Shown here one piece after another: positions 53,408 to 61,711 of a stretch of DNA of 64,000 bases. This DNA comes from Pseudomonas triclosanedens. Its GTDB lineage: Bacteria > Pseudomonadota > Gammaproteobacteria > Pseudomonadales > Pseudomonadaceae. The stretch's first letter is position 1. Each line of letters opens with the position of its first letter. The stretch spans positions 2,469,001-2,533,000 of the forward strand of contig NZ_CP113432.1 in NCBI RefSeq assembly GCF_026686735.1, written 5' to 3'. Under the pieces are notes generated by a model. That model was not told the origin of the DNA. It worked only from the letters and a program-made list of their open reading frames with translations, and did no database searches. The position numbers were made by a program, and so were the translations under genes.

Positions 53408-54145
53408 TCAGGCGCTTCTAGCCAGTTCTACCTGCTGCGAAGCAGCGGCGACGTCACCGATAACCAGGATCGCCGGGCTTTTCAGGGCGAAACCCTGGGC
53501 CGCTTCCAGCATATCGGCAAGATGGCTGCGACATTCGCGCTGGCTGGGCAGGGACGCGTTCTCGATCATTGCAACTGGAGTGCTCGCGGTCATTCCGCCC
53601 TCAAGCAGTCCGTCGCGGATATCCGCCAGTTTCGCCACGCCCATGTAGATAACCAGCGTCGTACCGGCCGCAGCCAGGCCGCGCCAGTTCAATACGCTGT
53701 CATCCTGTGTGTGGGCGGTGATGAGTGTCACGCCCCGGCTCACGCCCCGAAGGGTGAGCGGAATGCCGCATTGGGTGGCGGCTGCCAGCCCTGCAGTGAT
53801 TCCATTGACCAGCTCGTACGCCACGCCTCGCGCACCCAGCCATGCCGCTTCTTCACCGCCGCGCCCGAATATGCACGGATCGCCTCCCTTCAGACGGGCG
53901 ACCCGGCGACCTTGGCGGGCGTATCGCTGCATCAACCTATGGATGAAATCCTGCGGCGTGGAGCGACAGCCACCGCGCTTGCCGACGGAAATAACCCTTG
54001 CCCCAGGGCAATGCTCCAGCACTGCCGGATCAACCAGGTCGTCCGTCAGCACCACGTCGGCCTGTTCGAGCGCGCGCACTGCCTTGAGCGTCAGCAGTTC
54101 CGGATCACCCGGGCCCGCGCCGATCAGCCAGACTTTTCCACTCAT
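53408..54145 (-). CDS. cobA: CobA, uroporphyrinogen-III C-methyltransferase
   Basis: 245 aa SAM-dependent methyltransferase. VWLIGAGPGDPELLTLKA (5-22), DDLVDPAVLEH, VGKRGG, ARLKGGDPCIFGRGGEEA and VNGITAGLAAATQCGIPLTLRG mark the SUMT family. It makes precorrin-2, the precursor of sirohaem required by NirB and CysI, so its place as last gene of the nitrate/nitrite reductase operon makes sense; also feeds cobalamin. No CysG fusion domain is present. Confidence 0.95.
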   Translation of the reverse strand: MSGKVWLIGAGPGDPELLTLKAVRALEQADVVLTDDLVDPAVLEHCPGARVISVGKRGGCRSTPQDFIHRLMQRYARQGRRVARLKGGDPCIFGRGGEEAAWLGARGVAYELVNGITAGLAAATQCGIPLTLRGVSRGVTLITAHTQDDSVLNWRGLAAAGTTLVIYMGVAKLADIRDGLLEGGMTASTPVAMIENASLPSQRECRSHLADMLEAAQGFALKSPAILVIGDVAAASQQVELARSA

Positions 54146-54181
54146 ATTCTTCTCCTCGGGCAGCCGGTTATGCGGCGAATC

Positions 54182-56899
54182 TCAGGCGCTCGCGGCCATA
54201 GCGCGCTGGGCCAGCAGACGTTTGATTTCCGGTATGCAGGAGCCGCAGGCGGTCCCGCATTTGAGTTGGCATTTGAGCTGCTCCAGATCCTGTCCATTTT
54301 CAATACCGGCCTGGATACGGCTCTGGCTGACATTCATGCAGTTGCACACAGTCTTGTCGGCAAACGTGCCAACCGCCTTGCCCGGTGCGGCGCCGGGCGG
54401 AGCGAGCAGCCAGCGGTGCAGCTCCTCGTCGGCGCGGCTGTCTTTCCATAACTCCCGTAGCCAGGTGCTGGCCGCAGTTTCTCCCGCCAGGCGCAGGGCC
54501 ACGATGCGCGATTGCTCGATACGGACCCGCCTGCCGACCCCGCGGCGTGGGTCGTCGTAGGCCATCACCGGGCCGTCGACCAAGCCTAGATGCGCGTCGA
54601 TGGCGTCGAGCCATTCAGCGCTGGGCTCCTCATCGTGCGCTGCGCGGATCAACAGGGCCGGGCGCTCCCGGCCGGTCGGGCTGAAGCTGGCGTACTGCAA
54701 ACCATCGAACAGGGGGCGGAGGGAGTCGAAGCGATGTTGGACCGGCCCTTCGGCAAGGGCGAAGAACTGCCACGGCAGATCGATCCGGCTGACTTCCACC
54801 GCCGCGTGCTTGAGTTCCGGTTGCATGGAAAGCGGATCCACTGCCGGCAGGGTCAGGACGTTGACACCCAATCCTCTGAGGAATCGCTCTCCCCAGTGCA
54901 TCGGCAGGAAAGCCTGGCCTGGCCGCAGCCTGTCATCGGCCTGTACCGGCAGGACAATCTGCCCGCGCCGGCTGTGCAGCTTCACCAGTTGACCGTCGGT
55001 GAGCCGCCGGCGGCGCAGTTCGTCGGGGGGCAGGCCGAGTACGGCTTCTTCCACATGGCCGAACAGTTGGGGCGCGGTACCGGTGCGGGTCATGCCGTGC
55101 CATTGGTCGCGCAGGCGGCCGGTGTTGAGGATCAATGGATAGCGCGCTTCACGCCGCTCCTTCGGTGCGCAGTAGGGTTCGGAGATCAGCCGGGCGCGGC
55201 CATTAGCTGTCGGAAAGATGCCATTGCCGTACAGGCGGGCCGTGCCCTGTTCCGCGCCAGCGGGGAACGGCCATTGTTGCGGGCCGAGACGATCCAGCAA
55301 CGAGTAGTCGATCCCGCAAAGATCAAGATCGCGATCGCGTGTCAGGCCCTTGTACTCTTCGAACAGCGCGTGGGGTGAGGTGAAGTCGAACAGGCTGCTG
55401 GCGTCCGGACGCAGCCTGCGCTCCAGCCGGCGGGCGAAATCGCAGGCAATGTCCCAATCGGCACGTGCCTCTGCGATGGCAGGAACCGCTGCGCGAACGT
55501 GGCTGATGCGTCGCTCGGAATTGGTGACCGTACCTTCCTTTTCGCCCCAGGTGGCGGCGGGCAGCAGCAAGTCGGCGAACTGACAGGTTTCACTGGTGCT
55601 GAAGGCTTCCTGCACGATGACGAACGGACAGGCCGCCAGCGCTTCGCGTACCCGCGTCTGGTCGGGCAGCGACTGTGCGGGGTTGGTGCAGGCGATCCAA
55701 AGTGCCCTGATGCGCCCTTCGCGCACTGCGTCGAACAGTTCGATGGCGCTCAGGCCGGGTCTCGCCGGCAGCCGCTCGATTCCCCAGTACGCCGCCACTT
55801 CCGCGCGGTGCTCGGGGTTGCCAGCTTCGCGGTGGCCAGGCAGCAGATTGGCCAGGCTGCCGGTCTCGCGCCCACCCATCGCATTGGGCTGGCCGGTGAG
55901 CGAGAACGGGCCGGCTCCGGGGCGGCCGATCTGTCCGGTGGCCAAGTGCAGGTTGATCAGCGCGCTGTTTTTCGCACTGCCGGAACTCGACTGGTTCAGG
56001 CCCATGCACCATAGCGAGAGGAACGCCGGCGCTTGACCGATCCACTCGGCGCAGCGTTGCAGGTCGTCCACGGCGATGCCGCAGATTTGCGCGACCGCCA
56101 GCGGGCCATAGTCGCGCACCAGCCCCTTGAGCTCAGCCATGCCCTCGGTGTGCGCGTCGATGAATGCCCGGTCGACCCAGCCCTCCCATAGCAGGATGTG
56201 CAGGATGCCGTGAAGCAGCGCCACGTCGGTACCGGGGAGGATCGCCAGGTGCAAGTCTGCCTGTTCGGCGGTATCGGTGCGGCGCGGGTCGATGACGATC
56301 AGCTTCATTTCCGGCCGGCGCGCGCGGGCTTCTTCCAGGCGGCGGAACAGTACCGGGTGGGCGTAGGCCATGTTGCTACCGGCGATCATCACGCAGTCGG
56401 CCAGTTCGATGTCTTCGTAGCTGCAGGGCGGGGCGTCGGCGCCGAGGCTGCGCTTGTAGCCGACCACCGCCGAGGACATGCACAGTCGCGAATTGCTGTC
56501 GATGTTGTTGGTACCGACCAGCGCGCGGGCGAGTTTATTGAAGGCGTAGTAGTCCTCGGTGAGCAGTTGGCCGGAAACATAGAAGGCCACGCTGTCCGGA
56601 CCGTATTCGCGGATGGTCTCGGCGAAGGCTCCGGCGGCATGCTCCAGTGCGGTGTCCCAGTCGGTACGGGCACGTGGCAGCTGTTTGCCCAGCCGTAGCT
56701 CAGGGAATTGCGCGCGGGCATCCACGTCGCCGGTGAGATGCAGGGTGGAGCCTTTGCTGCACAGGCGGCCGAAGTTGGCCGGATGTTCTGGGTCGCCCTG
56801 TACGCCAAGGATGCGTTCGTCGTTGTGCTCGATCAGTACGCCGCAACCCACTCCGCAGTAGCAGCAGGTGGACGCGGTGGTACGACGGTTCGGGTTCAT
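54182..56899 (-). CDS. nasC: Assimilatory nitrate reductase, catalytic subunit (NasC/NasA type)
   Basis: 905 aa molybdopterin enzyme. N-terminal [4Fe-4S] motif C12..C15..C19..C47 (CCYCGVGCG; GRLCSKGS), the Mo-bis-MGD catalytic body, with NSRLCMSSAVVGYKRSLGAD near 142-161 supplying the active-site Cys, and a C-terminal BFD-like [2Fe-2S] domain (VCNCMNVSQSRIQAGI then CGTACGSCIPEIK) as in cytoplasmic NasA/NasC. ATG 56899 has GGAGG upstream. Reduces nitrate to nitrite in the cytoplasm for NirBD. Confidence 0.94.
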   Translation of the reverse strand: MNPNRRTTASTCCYCGVGCGVLIEHNDERILGVQGDPEHPANFGRLCSKGSTLHLTGDVDARAQFPELRLGKQLPRARTDWDTALEHAAGAFAETIREYGPDSVAFYVSGQLLTEDYYAFNKLARALVGTNNIDSNSRLCMSSAVVGYKRSLGADAPPCSYEDIELADCVMIAGSNMAYAHPVLFRRLEEARARRPEMKLIVIDPRRTDTAEQADLHLAILPGTDVALLHGILHILLWEGWVDRAFIDAHTEGMAELKGLVRDYGPLAVAQICGIAVDDLQRCAEWIGQAPAFLSLWCMGLNQSSSGSAKNSALINLHLATGQIGRPGAGPFSLTGQPNAMGGRETGSLANLLPGHREAGNPEHRAEVAAYWGIERLPARPGLSAIELFDAVREGRIRALWIACTNPAQSLPDQTRVREALAACPFVIVQEAFSTSETCQFADLLLPAATWGEKEGTVTNSERRISHVRAAVPAIAEARADWDIACDFARRLERRLRPDASSLFDFTSPHALFEEYKGLTRDRDLDLCGIDYSLLDRLGPQQWPFPAGAEQGTARLYGNGIFPTANGRARLISEPYCAPKERREARYPLILNTGRLRDQWHGMTRTGTAPQLFGHVEEAVLGLPPDELRRRRLTDGQLVKLHSRRGQIVLPVQADDRLRPGQAFLPMHWGERFLRGLGVNVLTLPAVDPLSMQPELKHAAVEVSRIDLPWQFFALAEGPVQHRFDSLRPLFDGLQYASFSPTGRERPALLIRAAHDEEPSAEWLDAIDAHLGLVDGPVMAYDDPRRGVGRRVRIEQSRIVALRLAGETAASTWLRELWKDSRADEELHRWLLAPPGAAPGKAVGTFADKTVCNCMNVSQSRIQAGIENGQDLEQLKCQLKCGTACGSCIPEIKRLLAQRAMAASA

Positions 56900-56922
56900 G
56901 GCGCGGGCCTCCCTCGCTCGCC

Positions 56923-57252
56923 TCAAGCGCAGTGGGCCGCAGCGGCGCGTAGCGCCAGCAGCACGCGTCCGTCTTCGACCTTCACGTCATGGCGATGGGC
57001 GCAGCCGTGGTCCGGTGCTACTGCTGCGCCGCTTTCCAGCTCGATCTGCCAGTTGTGTAGCGGGCAGGCCACGCGCTTGCCGTAGATCAGGCCCTGAGAC
57101 AGCGGGCCGCCTTTGTGCGGGCAGCGGTCGTCGAGGGCGAAGACCTCGTCGTCTGCGCTGCGAAAGATCGCGATGTCGCCCCTGGGGCCGGCCACGACAC
57201 GGGAGCCGAGGGGGTTGATGTCATCGAGGGCGCAGATGTCGAACCAGTTCAT
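56923..57252 (-). CDS. nirD: NirD, small subunit of assimilatory nitrite reductase
   Basis: 109 aa Rieske-type protein with CPHKGGPLSQG and CPLHNWQIELESG, giving the Cys/His pairs (CxH...CxxH) of a [2Fe-2S] Rieske site, which is retained here although some NirD proteins have lost it. Required with NirB for NADH-dependent nitrite reduction to ammonium. It lies 56 bases after nirB and 23 bases before nasC. Confidence 0.94.
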   Translation of the reverse strand: MNWFDICALDDINPLGSRVVAGPRGDIAIFRSADDEVFALDDRCPHKGGPLSQGLIYGKRVACPLHNWQIELESGAAVAPDHGCAHRHDVKVEDGRVLLALRAAAAHCA

Positions 57253-57308
57253 GGGATGTCTCCAGCAAGCGGGTGGGAGTGGCCCCTCTGGCGGGGCCTG
57301 GCGAGCTC

Positions 57309-59759
57309 TCAGGCGGTTTCCAGTTGCGTCAGGGGAATCCGTTCGAATTCCTTCTTCAGCGGCTGCTGGGCGATGCGTTCCTGCCACGGGTCCTGCTCCA
57401 GTGACAGGGCGAAGCGCAGTCGTGCGTTGAGCGCCTTGCGCTTCTCCGCGTCTTCCAGCACGGCTTTGCGGACGTGTTCGAGGCCGACGCGCTGCAGGTA
57501 GTGCACGGTACGTTCGAGGTAGAAGGCTTCCTCGCGGTAGAGCTGGAGGAAGGCGCCGCTGTACTCGCGTACTTCATCGGAGGTCTTGAGCTTGACGAAG
57601 AACTCCGCCACCTCCGTCTTGATTCCGCCGTTGCCGCCGATGTACAGCTCCCACCCGGAATCCACGCCGATGATGCCGATGTCCTTGATGCCGGCCTCGG
57701 CGCAGTTGCGCGGGCAGCCGGAGACCGCCAGCTTGACCTTGTGCGGCGACCACATGTTGAACAGGTCGTGTTCCAGATCGATGCCCAACTGGGTCGAGTT
57801 CTGCGTGCCGAAGCGGCAGAACTCGCTGCCCACGCAGGTCTTCACGGTGCGGATGGATTTGCCGTAGGCGTGTCCGGAGGGCATGTCGAGGTCCTTCCAG
57901 ATCGCCGGCAGGTCTTCCTTCTTCACACCCAGCAGGTCGATGCGTTGGCCGCCGGTAACCTTCACCATCGGTACCTGGTACTTGTCGGCGACGTCGGCGA
58001 TGCGCCGCAACTCGGCGGCGTTGGTCACGCCACCCCACATGCGTGGCACCACCGAGTAAGTGCCGTCCTTCTGGATGTTGGCGTGGGCGCGCTCGTTGAT
58101 CAGGCGTGACTGCGGGTCGTCCCTGGCCTCGCCGGGCCAGGTGGATATCAGGTAGTAGTTCAGTGCCGGGCGGCAGGTGGCGCAGCCGTCCGGGGTGCGC
58201 CAGTCCATGAAGCGCATGGCGGCGCTGAGAGAAGTCAGATGATGGTCGCGGATCGCCTGGCGTACCTGGCCGTGATTGAGATCGCTGCAGCCGCAGATGG
58301 CTTTCTCGCTCTTGGGCTTCACGTCCGCCGCGCCGCCCACGGTGCTGATCAGGATCTGCTCCACCAGCCCGGCGCAGGAGCCGCAGGAGCTGGCCGCCTT
58401 GGTGTGCTTCTTCACGTCGTCGACGCTGAACAGGCCGTTCTCCTGGATGGCCTTGACGATGGTGCCCTTGCACACGCCGTTGCAGCCGCAGACTTCCGCC
58501 GTATCGGGCAGGTTCGCCGCGCTGCTCTGGCCCTGGTGGCCGACGTCGCCAACGCTGCTTTCGCCGAACATCAGGTGGTCGCGGATCTCGGCAACGTTGT
58601 GGTTCTCGCGGATCTGCCGGAAGTACCAGCCGCCGTCGGCGGTATCGCCGTAGAGGCAGGCTCCGACCAGTACGTCGTCCTTGATCACCAGCTTCTTGTA
58701 CACGCCGCCGATGGGATCGGAGAGGGTGATGGTCTCGGTGCCTTCGCCACCCATGAATTCGCCGGCGGAGAACAGATCGATGCCGGTCACCTTGAGCTTG
58801 GTCGAGGTCACCGAACCCTGGTAGCGGGCGAAGCCGAGCATCGCCAGGTGGTTGGCGCAGACCTTGGCCTGCTCGAACAGTGGCGCCACCAGACCGTAGG
58901 CGATGCCTCGATGGCTGGCGCATTCGCCCAGGGCGTAGATGCGCGGATCGTAGGTCTGCAGGGTGTCGTTGACCAGGATGCCACGATTGCAGGGCAGGCC
59001 GGTCTTTTCCGCCAGCTCGGTATTGGGGCGGATACCGGCGGCCATCACCACCAGGTCGGCTGCGAGCACTTCGCCGTCCTTGAAGCGGATGGCACAGACG
59101 TGGCCGTTGCCGTCGTCGATCAGTTCGTCGGTCTGGGTGTTCAGGCGGAAGTGGATACCGCGCGACTCCAGCGCGCCTTGCAGCAGCTTGCCGGCGGTGC
59201 GGTCGAGCTGGCGTTCCAGCAGCCAGTCGGAGAGGTGCACCACGGTTACGTCCATGCCGCGCAGCTTCAGGCCGTTGGCCGCTTCCAGACCGAGCAGACC
59301 GCCACCGATGACTACCGCGTGGCTATGGCTGCCGGCGGTGTCGATCATGGTCTGGGTGTCGGCGATGTCGCGGTAGCCGATCACGCCGCGCAGGCGGTTG
59401 CCTGGGACCGGCAGGATGAACGGGTTGGAACCGGTGGCGATCAGCAGTCGATCGTACTCAGCCTCGCTGCCGTCCTCGGCGATCACGCGGCGGCAATGGC
59501 GGTCGATGCGGGTGACCTTGCGGTTGAGCAGCAGGCGGATGCCGTTGTCGCTGTACCAGTTGAGGTCGTTGAGGACGATGTCTTCGAAGGTCTGCTCGCC
59601 GGCCAGCACCGGGGAGAGCAGGATGCGGTTGTAGTTGGGGTGCGGCTCCGCGCCGAACACAGTGATGTCATAGAGGTCCGGGGCAATCTTCAGCAGCTCT
59701 TCCAGGGTACGCACGCCGGCCATGCCGTTTCCGATCAACACGAGCTTGAGCTTCTTCAT
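57309..59759 (-). CDS. nirB: NirB, large subunit of assimilatory NADH nitrite reductase
   Basis: 816 aa. FAD-binding LVLIGNGMAGVRTLEE (7-22), the NADH fold IGGGLLGLEAA (151-161), BFD-like [2Fe-2S] region (VCGCNGVCKGTIVKAI; SSCGSCAGLVEQIL), and the sirohaem/[4Fe-4S] ligands Cys642, Cys648 (TCVGSEFC) and Cys682, Cys686 (SGCPRNCAEAG). Catalyses six-electron reduction of nitrite to ammonium. Transcribed from a sigma-54-like promoter through a leader with hexaloop hairpins and a terminator (separate entries). First gene of nirB-nirD-nasC-cobA. Confidence 0.96.
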   Translation of the reverse strand: MKKLKLVLIGNGMAGVRTLEELLKIAPDLYDITVFGAEPHPNYNRILLSPVLAGEQTFEDIVLNDLNWYSDNGIRLLLNRKVTRIDRHCRRVIAEDGSEAEYDRLLIATGSNPFILPVPGNRLRGVIGYRDIADTQTMIDTAGSHSHAVVIGGGLLGLEAANGLKLRGMDVTVVHLSDWLLERQLDRTAGKLLQGALESRGIHFRLNTQTDELIDDGNGHVCAIRFKDGEVLAADLVVMAAGIRPNTELAEKTGLPCNRGILVNDTLQTYDPRIYALGECASHRGIAYGLVAPLFEQAKVCANHLAMLGFARYQGSVTSTKLKVTGIDLFSAGEFMGGEGTETITLSDPIGGVYKKLVIKDDVLVGACLYGDTADGGWYFRQIRENHNVAEIRDHLMFGESSVGDVGHQGQSSAANLPDTAEVCGCNGVCKGTIVKAIQENGLFSVDDVKKHTKAASSCGSCAGLVEQILISTVGGAADVKPKSEKAICGCSDLNHGQVRQAIRDHHLTSLSAAMRFMDWRTPDGCATCRPALNYYLISTWPGEARDDPQSRLINERAHANIQKDGTYSVVPRMWGGVTNAAELRRIADVADKYQVPMVKVTGGQRIDLLGVKKEDLPAIWKDLDMPSGHAYGKSIRTVKTCVGSEFCRFGTQNSTQLGIDLEHDLFNMWSPHKVKLAVSGCPRNCAEAGIKDIGIIGVDSGWELYIGGNGGIKTEVAEFFVKLKTSDEVREYSGAFLQLYREEAFYLERTVHYLQRVGLEHVRKAVLEDAEKRKALNARLRFALSLEQDPWQERIAQQPLKKEFERIPLTQLETA

Positions 59760-59790
59760 GTATGGCTCTCACGAAAAATCACGGAAAACA

Positions 59791-59829
59791 AAAAAGGCGT
59801 CCCGCTGGTTGCCCAGCGAGGACGCCTTT
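59791..59829 (-). terminator. Leader terminator of the nirB operon (attenuator)
   Basis: On the minus strand: AAAGGCGTC then CGCTGG, a four-base loop (GCAA), then CCAGCG and GACGCCTTTTTTG. Stem of nine plus six pairs with one internal asymmetric bulge, then a U-run, 32 bases before nirB. Transcription would stop here unless an antiterminator (NasT, ANTAR domain) prevents it. Romeo and colleagues reported such antitermination in P. aeruginosa, as I recall. Confidence 0.92.
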
Positions 59830-59836
59830 GTCCAAG

Positions 59837-59879
59837 TCCCGTTCGATCGGGAGGTGCGAGCCTCTTCGTTGAGGGACGC
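59837..59879 (-). promoter_or_regulatory. Twin hexaloop ANTAR/NasT-type RNA motif in the nirB leader
   Basis: Read on the minus strand, two hairpins precede the terminator. Hairpin 1 (59879 to 59856) is GCG-uc-CCTC, loop AACGAA, GAGG-ct-CGC. Hairpin 2 (59852 to 59837) is TCCCG, loop ATCGAA, CGGGA. Both loops have six bases with A at position 1 and G at position 4, the hallmark of ANTAR-protein binding RNAs. They are eight bases apart, and hairpin 2 ends seven bases before the terminator arm. Confidence 0.82.
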
Positions 59880-59906
59880 GCTTTTGTAGATTGTTGCCAA
59901 GGCTCT

Positions 59907-59922
59907 TGCAGGGGATGTGCCA
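59907..59922 (-). promoter_or_regulatory. Sigma-54 (RpoN) promoter of the nirB operon
   Basis: The minus strand reads TGGCACATCCCCTGCA: a -24 GG and -12 GC separated by exactly ten bases. Transcription should begin about 12 bases downstream, near 59896, giving a leader of about 137 bases. A TGGTGCA half-site (60006-60012) and GGTGCAC (59974-59980) upstream resemble NtrC half-sites, though I see no full NtrC dyad. Confidence 0.75.
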
Positions 59923-60015
59923 ACTTGTTCGTCGCTCGTTTTCGCGGTGTTCGGCGATATTCCCTGGCTGTGCGGTGCACTGCGCTGAGGCGCCTCGAAC
60001 CGATCTGGTGCATGC

Positions 60016-61686
60016 CTAGCCGCGATGCAGCAGCCAGAGGGTCAACCCAAGATTGATCGCCAGGGACGTCAGGGCGACTCCACGCCACACCCGCAGCGGT
60101 TCGCGCTCCAGCAGCGGCCTTGGTCGGGCCGGCGCCTGGCGTTCACCGTGCTCCAGGGCCAGCAGGCACTCTTCCGCGGTTTCGAAACGCTGCTGCGGTT
60201 GGCTGGCGAGCAACCGGCCCAGCCAGTCGTCCAGCCACGCTGGCAAATCCGGTCGGTAGCGGCTGGCCGGTGTCGGCGTGCCGAAACGTGGGTGCTGGAA
60301 GGCTTCGATTTCGCCGTAGGGGTATTGGGCGCAGAGCAATCGGTACAGTGTGACGCCAGCGCCGTAGAGATCCTGGCGAACGTCCGGCGGCGCGCCCTGG
60401 AAGGCTTCTGGGGCCAGGTAGCTCGGTGTGCCGGGCAGGTCATGCGGATCGTCGTGGGACAGGCCGGGGCAGTAGGCCAGGCCGAAGTCCAGCAGGCGCA
60501 GTTCTCCGTCGTTGGACCAGTGCAGGTTCTCCGGCTTGATGTCGCGGTGCAGGATGTTACGCCGATGCAACTGGCCGAGGCCGCGCAACAGGCGCCGGGC
60601 CAGGTCCAGCCAGTCGCCGAGCGGGAGCGGGCCGTTCAGCGAGAGGTGTTCGGCGAGCGTCTGGCCGGGGTAGTCGCGCATCACGTAATACAGGTGCTGA
60701 CGTTGCGGCAGGCTGTGCAGCTCGGGGAAGTAGCGGCCTTGCACGCGGCGCAGGAACCACTCTTCCAGCAGCAGCGCCTGGGCGGCACCGGGCGCCTCGC
60801 GCAAGGCGGGAGGTAGTGTCTTCAACAGCCACGGCCGGCCCTGGCGGTCGCGTACCCGGTAGATCAGCGATTGTCGCGACCGCGCCAGCCGGCTTTCGAT
60901 CTCCCAGCCCTCGAACTCCTGGCCATTGCGCAGCGTGGGCAGCGCCGGCCAGTGCTCCAGTTGCGCCAGGGCATCGCCCAGGCTGGCCTCGGGCAATTCG
61001 TCGACCCGAACCAACAGCGCACTGGCGTTGTCCTGACTGCCGGCCAGGTGCGCGGCGCTGACCAGCGCTTCTGCGCAGGCCTCCAGGGTCGGCGCGTCCT
61101 CCAGGAGTCGGCGGATGCCGGCGTCGCCGAGCGTTGCCCAGACGCCGTCGCTGATCAGCAGGAAGGCTTGCCCTGCCTCCAGCTCGCCGTCCCGATAGTC
61201 CACCACCAGGTGCTGGTCCAGGCCCAGCGCGCGCTTGAGCACGTGCTGCATGCCCGGTTGTTCCCACACGTGGTCCTGGGTCAGGCAATCCAGTTGCCCG
61301 TCATGCCACCGATACAGGCGGCAGTCTCCGACATGGGCGAGGGTGAAGCGCCGGCCGCGCAGCACCAACGCGCTGAGTGTGGTCAACAGCGGCTGGCCTC
61401 CACCATTGGCCTGTAGCCAGCGATTCTGCGAGATCAGCAGGCGCTCCAGGGCCTGGGCGACGGCCCAGGTTTCCGGCGTGGCGTAGTAGTCGGTGGCCAG
61501 CGCCTGTAGCGTCAGGCGTGCGGCGAGTCCGCCGTCGGCGCAATGGCTTACGCCGTCAGCAATGGCGAACAGATAGCCCTTGCTGGCCGCCAGCTCTGCG
61601 GGCGGAGTGACCACCCGCAGGGCGTCCTGATTCTCGTCCCGCGGTCCGGTGGCACTGGCCTGGGCGAAGCTCAGCGCCAGGCTCAT
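60016..61686 (-). CDS. PP2C-type phosphatase fused to Ser/Thr kinase, membrane-anchored
   Basis: 556 aa. Residues 1-235 form a PP2C phosphatase (DENQDALRVV, LFAIADGVSHCADGGLAA, LAHVGDCRLYRW, LLISDGVWATLGD and GSQDNASALLV supply the metal Asp residues). Residues about 260-510 form a Hanks-type kinase with ILHRDIKPENLHW and LLDFGLAY, APE-like YLAPEAF and a weak glycine loop. A C-terminal span (VALTSLAINLGLTLWLL) anchors it. It lies between nasA and nirB on the same strand, 25 bases after the nasA stop, so it may tie phosphorylation to nitrate use. Confidence 0.9.
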   Translation of the reverse strand: MSLALSFAQASATGPRDENQDALRVVTPPAELAASKGYLFAIADGVSHCADGGLAARLTLQALATDYYATPETWAVAQALERLLISQNRWLQANGGGQPLLTTLSALVLRGRRFTLAHVGDCRLYRWHDGQLDCLTQDHVWEQPGMQHVLKRALGLDQHLVVDYRDGELEAGQAFLLISDGVWATLGDAGIRRLLEDAPTLEACAEALVSAAHLAGSQDNASALLVRVDELPEASLGDALAQLEHWPALPTLRNGQEFEGWEIESRLARSRQSLIYRVRDRQGRPWLLKTLPPALREAPGAAQALLLEEWFLRRVQGRYFPELHSLPQRQHLYYVMRDYPGQTLAEHLSLNGPLPLGDWLDLARRLLRGLGQLHRRNILHRDIKPENLHWSNDGELRLLDFGLAYCPGLSHDDPHDLPGTPSYLAPEAFQGAPPDVRQDLYGAGVTLYRLLCAQYPYGEIEAFQHPRFGTPTPASRYRPDLPAWLDDWLGRLLASQPQQRFETAEECLLALEHGERQAPARPRPLLEREPLRVWRGVALTSLAINLGLTLWLLHRG

Positions 61687-61711
61687 GCCAGTCCCTTGCC
61701 GGTGCGCATGG

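Noticed and set aside
58239..60056. 605-residue ORF antisense to nirB
   Set aside because: Shadow frame; it also runs through the nirB leader hairpins, which have a clear function on the other strand.
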